A stretch of DNA of 64,000 nt from Paramecium octaurelia (lineage: Eukaryota > Ciliophora > Oligohymenophorea > Peniculida > Parameciidae). Position numbers and translations under genes: made by a program. Where the stretch lies: assembly GCA_905182995.1 (NCBI GenBank), contig CAJJDP010000126.1, positions 187,762 through 251,761 of the forward strand, read 5' to 3'. Below the pieces are notes generated by a model, which was not told the DNA's origin, ran no database searches, and worked only from the letters and a program-made list of their open reading frames with translations. Numbering within the stretch: the stretch's first letter is position 1; each line of letters starts with the position of its first letter. This document shows positions 60,006 to 64,000 of this stretch, one piece after another.

Positions 60006-61333
60006 TCAATACTTTCTAGGTGGTTCTTTAGTAGTAACAATCTTTGGGGCTAATACTTGTGTTACAGGTTTGACTAACTCTTTAGATTAAATAAACTATT
60101 TATTTTAGGATGTTGTCCTTTTTTTCTCTACTGATAACTATTATGACGCTTTGTTGGCCTGTTATTGGGGTCTTCTTTGTCCTGATTATTATTGAGAATT
60201 GATATTGAGATGATGACTATTATTATTTCCAATCTTCTTATCTGACTCAATGCCATTTTGTCTGACTCCTTATTGTTATTGTTGTAATGGCTAAGTCATG
60301 ATCATCAACTTATTTTCTGATTGTATATCCTATTAGGTTTTGACAAGAGATTCATCCTTAATCCATTCAAACTTATAGTCCCATTCGAAACCTATCTTCT
60401 TAAAAGCATCCTTAAATACTAATAATTTATACTTTAAAAAGACCTCTCAAATAATTGTAATCTGGTTTGTCTTCAAATTTTAAATTCTTGCAATAATTCA
60501 AATACTAACTCATTTCAATTGGAAATCCTTTACAAAGAGCATCTGGAGATGTTTCAAGTTTCTTCTCCATAATTCTTTAATATTTATCCTTTTGATTGTT
60601 AGCTTTCATATTTTGCCAAGGCAATTAATCTCTCAGCAGATACATAAGCACATAACCCAGTGATTCAAGATCATCTCTCCTTGATTACTCCAAACCTAAA
60701 TGAGTGTTGACAGAAGCATAACGAGCAGTTCCAGTTAAACTCTTGCCTTCTCTATAAGGAATGTGGCCTTCCTTAGTTAAATATCTCTTAGCTAACCCGA
60801 AATCAAGTATGTAAACCCGAGTTGCTTTCTTACCTAAACCAATTAGAAAGTTGTCTGGCTTGATATCGCGATGTAGAAATTATTTTGTATGAATGTATTC
60901 AATCCGTTAAATCATTTGATCACCCAACATCAGCACCTAAATCATAGAGGGTACAAATTACAGTCTTGAGTGAAAGTCTTTTGTTATTTTTACTAAATAA
61001 TTCTTCTAAGCTTTAACCCAGTAAATCCATGACGATGTAATTATAATCACCGTCTTAACCTTAAGCATATATTCTAGGAATTCCTGGCTTTGAGTTAATA
61101 ATTCAAATACCTTTATCATTAGGATCAGATCCTTGCAAATAGTTATACAATTTGGCCTCAAAAAATATTTATGGATGTTTCGTATCACTTCTTTCTAGTT
61201 TCATGGCATATTCTTCTTTTCCTTTAGCAACCAAATATATTTCTCCAAAAGCACCGCTCCCAACTCTTTTTATTAATTTATAAACCTTCCCAATCACTTA
61301 ATTTGTGAGATCCTTACCAATTGGTGTGTCCAT
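60006..61333 (-). CDS. Casein kinase 1 family Ser/Thr protein kinase
   Basis: ATG 61333 ([12 protein letters not shown]), TGA 60008-60006, introns of 27, 25 and 22 nt, 417 residues. Kinase motifs in order: the glycine loop [13 protein letters not shown], catalytic lysine in [27 protein letters not shown] which is the diagnostic CK1 strand, [12 protein letters not shown] (catalytic loop), DFGLAKRYL, and [20 protein letters not shown], where CK1 replaces the usual APE with the SIN-like SVN. After the domain (about residue 300) comes a glutamine-rich tail ending PPRKY. CK1 kinases act in many pathways, including ciliary and vesicle traffic regulation; the specific role here is unknown. Ciliates carry many such paralogues. 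Confidence 0.93.
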
Positions 61334-62196
61334 TTCTTGATTATAAATGATAAATAACTTATAAATTATTATAATTATTCTAATTATTTTACTAAAATTC
61401 ATTCAATAATATCTTCTCTGTCTAAAACATTATATTTTACTTATTCAAAATAAATATTTTACAAAAAAAATAATCATAGCAAAAGGTGAAAACTTAAATA
61501 AGTAAAATAAGTAGCTTTTTGTCTTCGAATTAATTTTAACAAATAGGAATAGCAATCCTAATAATTCGTTAACCCATTTTGAAACTAAAAATAATTCTTA
61601 AGAACTAACAATATAATCATATTTTATACCTGGCGGACTCAATAATCTATAAAATTTATTAGAACTAGTAGTTTACTTTTCAATCTTTTGGCTATTTAAA
61701 TTCTTTTGAATTGGTTATTAATATGCATCTTTTATTGTTTTACCTTATATCATTTACTCATTAAGTTAACACTTAATTTTAATTTTATGCTTTATACTTT
61801 ACCTAGAAATCTTCAAGATAGGTAAATTAGTAATAAAGAAATCAATAATTTGGAATACATGTACTCTTTAGCCTCTAAGCTGTAATATGTATATGAAATG
61901 TTAAGGAATGTATGTAAATCTCAAATACATATTATTATCAACTTTAATGGCATCAGTATAACTTGAAAAATGATAAATTTATCTCATAATGCAATTATGG
62001 TATTAATTAAGTTGATTAATTGTAATATGAAGAATATAAAATAAACACAATTAGATGAGAAGCTTCTATTTTATACTAAAATTCATTGAAGGAAAGGATT
62101 AAATTATCATAATAAGTTAGAATAATGCGTTTAGTTAATTTTAATTTAATATTTATATAAGCAGAGGTAAATTAAAAATTGTACTTTTCTACAAAC
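61334..62196. other. AT-rich gene-free flank before the tandem repeat
   Basis: About 860 nt with no coding character on either strand. It leads into the repeat array and is the upstream region of the kinase gene. Base composition falls well below that of the genes. Confidence 0.45.
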
Positions 62197-64000
62197 TGGC
62201 ATATAATTAATTATATGTTGTATTTGATTGAATGTCCTTATCAATTTATTAATAAATTAATTTAGTTTAATGTTTACCCATATCAGTTTACACTTCTTAA
62301 TTTAACTAATGATATTTTATCTCTTTATCACTTTATTCATTAAATATATTAACTTAATCAGGTTCTATATCAGTTTATACTTCTTAATTTAACTAACTAG
62401 ATATTATTTTCTTATCAATTTATTCATTAATTAATTTAGCTTATTCATGGTCTATCTCAGTTTACACTTCTTTATTTAACTAATAATATTTTATCTCTTT
62501 ATCAATTTATTCATTGAATAATGTAACTTAATCATGTTCTATATCAGTTTACACTTCTTAATTCAACTAATTAGTTATTATTTTCTTATCAATTTATTCA
62601 CTAATATATATACTCAATTATTGATCTGTTTCAGTTTATACTTCTTAATTTAAATAATTATATTTTATCTATTTATCAATTTATTCATTAAATAATGTAA
62701 CTTAATCATGTTCTATATCAGTTTACACTTCTTAATTCAACTAATTAGTTATTATTTTCTTATCAATTTATTCACTAATATATATACTCAATTATTGATC
62801 TGTTTCAGTTTATACTTCTTAATTTAAATAATTATATTTTATCTATTTATCAATTTATTCATTAAATAATGTAACTTAATCATGTTCTATATCAGTTTAC
62901 ACTTCTTAATTCAACTAATTAGTTATTATTTTCTTATCAATTTATTCACTAATATATATACTCAATTATTGATCTGTTTCAGTTTATACTTCTTAATTTA
63001 AATAATTATATTTTATCTATTTATCAATTTATTCATTAAATAATGTAACTTAATCATGTTCTATATCAGTTTACACTTCTTAATTCAACTAATTAGTTAT
63101 TATTTTCTTATCAATTTATTCACTAATATATATACTCAATTATTGATCTGTTTCAGTTTATACTTCTTAATTTAAATAATTATATTTTATCTATTTATCA
63201 ATTTATTCATTAAATAATGTAACTTAATCATGTTCTATATCAGTTTACACTTCTTAATTCAACTAATTAGTTATTATTTTCTTATCAATTTATTCACTAA
63301 TATATATACTCAATTATTGATCTGTTTCAGTTTATACTTCTTTACTTAACTAATAATATTTTATCTCTTTATCAATTTTTTCATTAAATAATGTAACTTA
63401 ATCAGGTTCTATATCAGTTTATACTTCTTAATTTAACTAATTAGATATTATTTTCTTATCAATTTATTCATTATATAATTTAACTTAATCATGTTCTAGA
63501 TCAGTTTATACTTCTTAACTTAACTAATTAAATATTATTTTCTTATCAATTTATTCATTAATTAATTTAGCTTATTCATGATCTATCTCAGTTTACACTT
63601 CTTTATTTAACTAATAATATTTTATCTATTTATCAATTTATTCATTAAATAATGTAACTTAATCAGGTTCTATATCAGTTTATACTTCTTAATTTAACTA
63701 ATTAGATATTATTTTCTTATCAATTTATTCATTATATAATTTAACTTAATCATGTTCTAGATCAGTTTATACTTCTTAACTTAACTAATTAAATATTATT
63801 TTCTTATCAATTTATTCATTAATTAATTTAGCTTATTCATGATCTATCTCAGTTTACACTTCTTTATTTAACTAATAATATTTTATCTATTTATCAGTTT
63901 ATTCATTAAATAATGTAACTTAATCAGGTTCTATATCAGTTTATACTTCTTAATTTAACTGATTAGATATTATTTTCTTATCAATTTATTCATTATAGAA
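62197..64000. repeat. Tandem array, 87-bp unit, about 20 copies, continuing past the window
   Basis: The word cagtttatacttcttaat or its variant with cagtttacacttc recurs every 87 bases: at 62284, 62371, 62458, 62545, 62632, 62719 and so on to the window end. Within it, near-identical dimers of 174 bp repeat from about 62545 to 63300, and near-identical trimers of 261 bp repeat from about 63416 to the end. A degenerate unit precedes the first clear one. No coding potential. Paramecium macronuclear chromosomes are known to end or fragment near minisatellites, so this is a candidate chromosome-end region. Confidence 0.92.

Noticed and set aside
62197-64000. CRISPR-like array
   Set aside because: Units are contiguous 87-bp tandem copies without unique spacers, in a eukaryotic genome; it is a satellite.

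Overview
This window looks like macronuclear DNA of a ciliate, most likely a Paramecium. The base composition is AT-rich. Long genes read open only if TAA and TAG encode glutamine and TGA is the sole stop. The genes are interrupted by very short introns of 18-32 nt, mostly starting GTA and ending TAG. Genes are packed closely on both strands, often with gaps under 100 nt. All gene models here were read by hand under that code (NCBI table 6), so exon boundaries are approximate wherever a 3n-length intron leaves the frame unchanged.

Layout. 1-5,700: a 3' gene fragment, a coiled-coil gene, a helical repeat protein, a frameshifted coiled-coil remnant and a 102-residue gene. 5,900-9,970: a bZIP transcription factor, a small gene with an in-frame TGA, a secreted coiled-coil protein resembling trichocyst matrix proteins, and tRNA-Glu(CUC). 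10,500-22,550: a BIG/Sec7-type ARF exchange factor, a 1,666-residue leucine-rich MyTH4-FERM protein and a PX-domain sorting nexin. 22,650-36,520: one giant gene for Tra1/TRRAP, the scaffold pseudokinase of the SAGA and NuA4 complexes. 36,600-41,200: a coiled-coil protein, exocyst subunit Sec6 and a tiny basic protein. 41,450-50,700: two tandem anoctamin (TMEM16) paralogues. 50,700-61,340: SNAPc subunit 3, CNOT11, a MORN-repeat/polyglutamine protein, a SHIPPO (sperm-tail PG-rich) protein, a coiled-coil protein and a casein kinase 1. 62,200-64,000: a tandem array with an 87-bp unit running off the window, suggesting a subtelomeric or fragmentation region.

Two single N characters (43,719 and 51,609) each sit between two apparently identical direct copies of about 1.35-1.42 kb. 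These are most simply unmerged overlaps between contigs. They break one anoctamin gene and duplicate the start of the other together with most of the SNAPc3 gene; removing one copy restores plausible single genes.

There is no operon logic. The genes are ordinary eukaryotic housekeeping and membrane-traffic genes (Sec7, sorting nexin, Sec6), transcription and RNA factors (Tra1, SNAPc3, CNOT11, bZIP), and ciliary or cortical candidates (MORN, SHIPPO, MyTH4-FERM). The points most worth a second look are the motorless LRR-MyTH4-FERM protein, the divergence of a predicted calcium-ligand residue between the two anoctamins, their long conserved N-terminal extension, and the nested higher-order structure of the terminal repeat.
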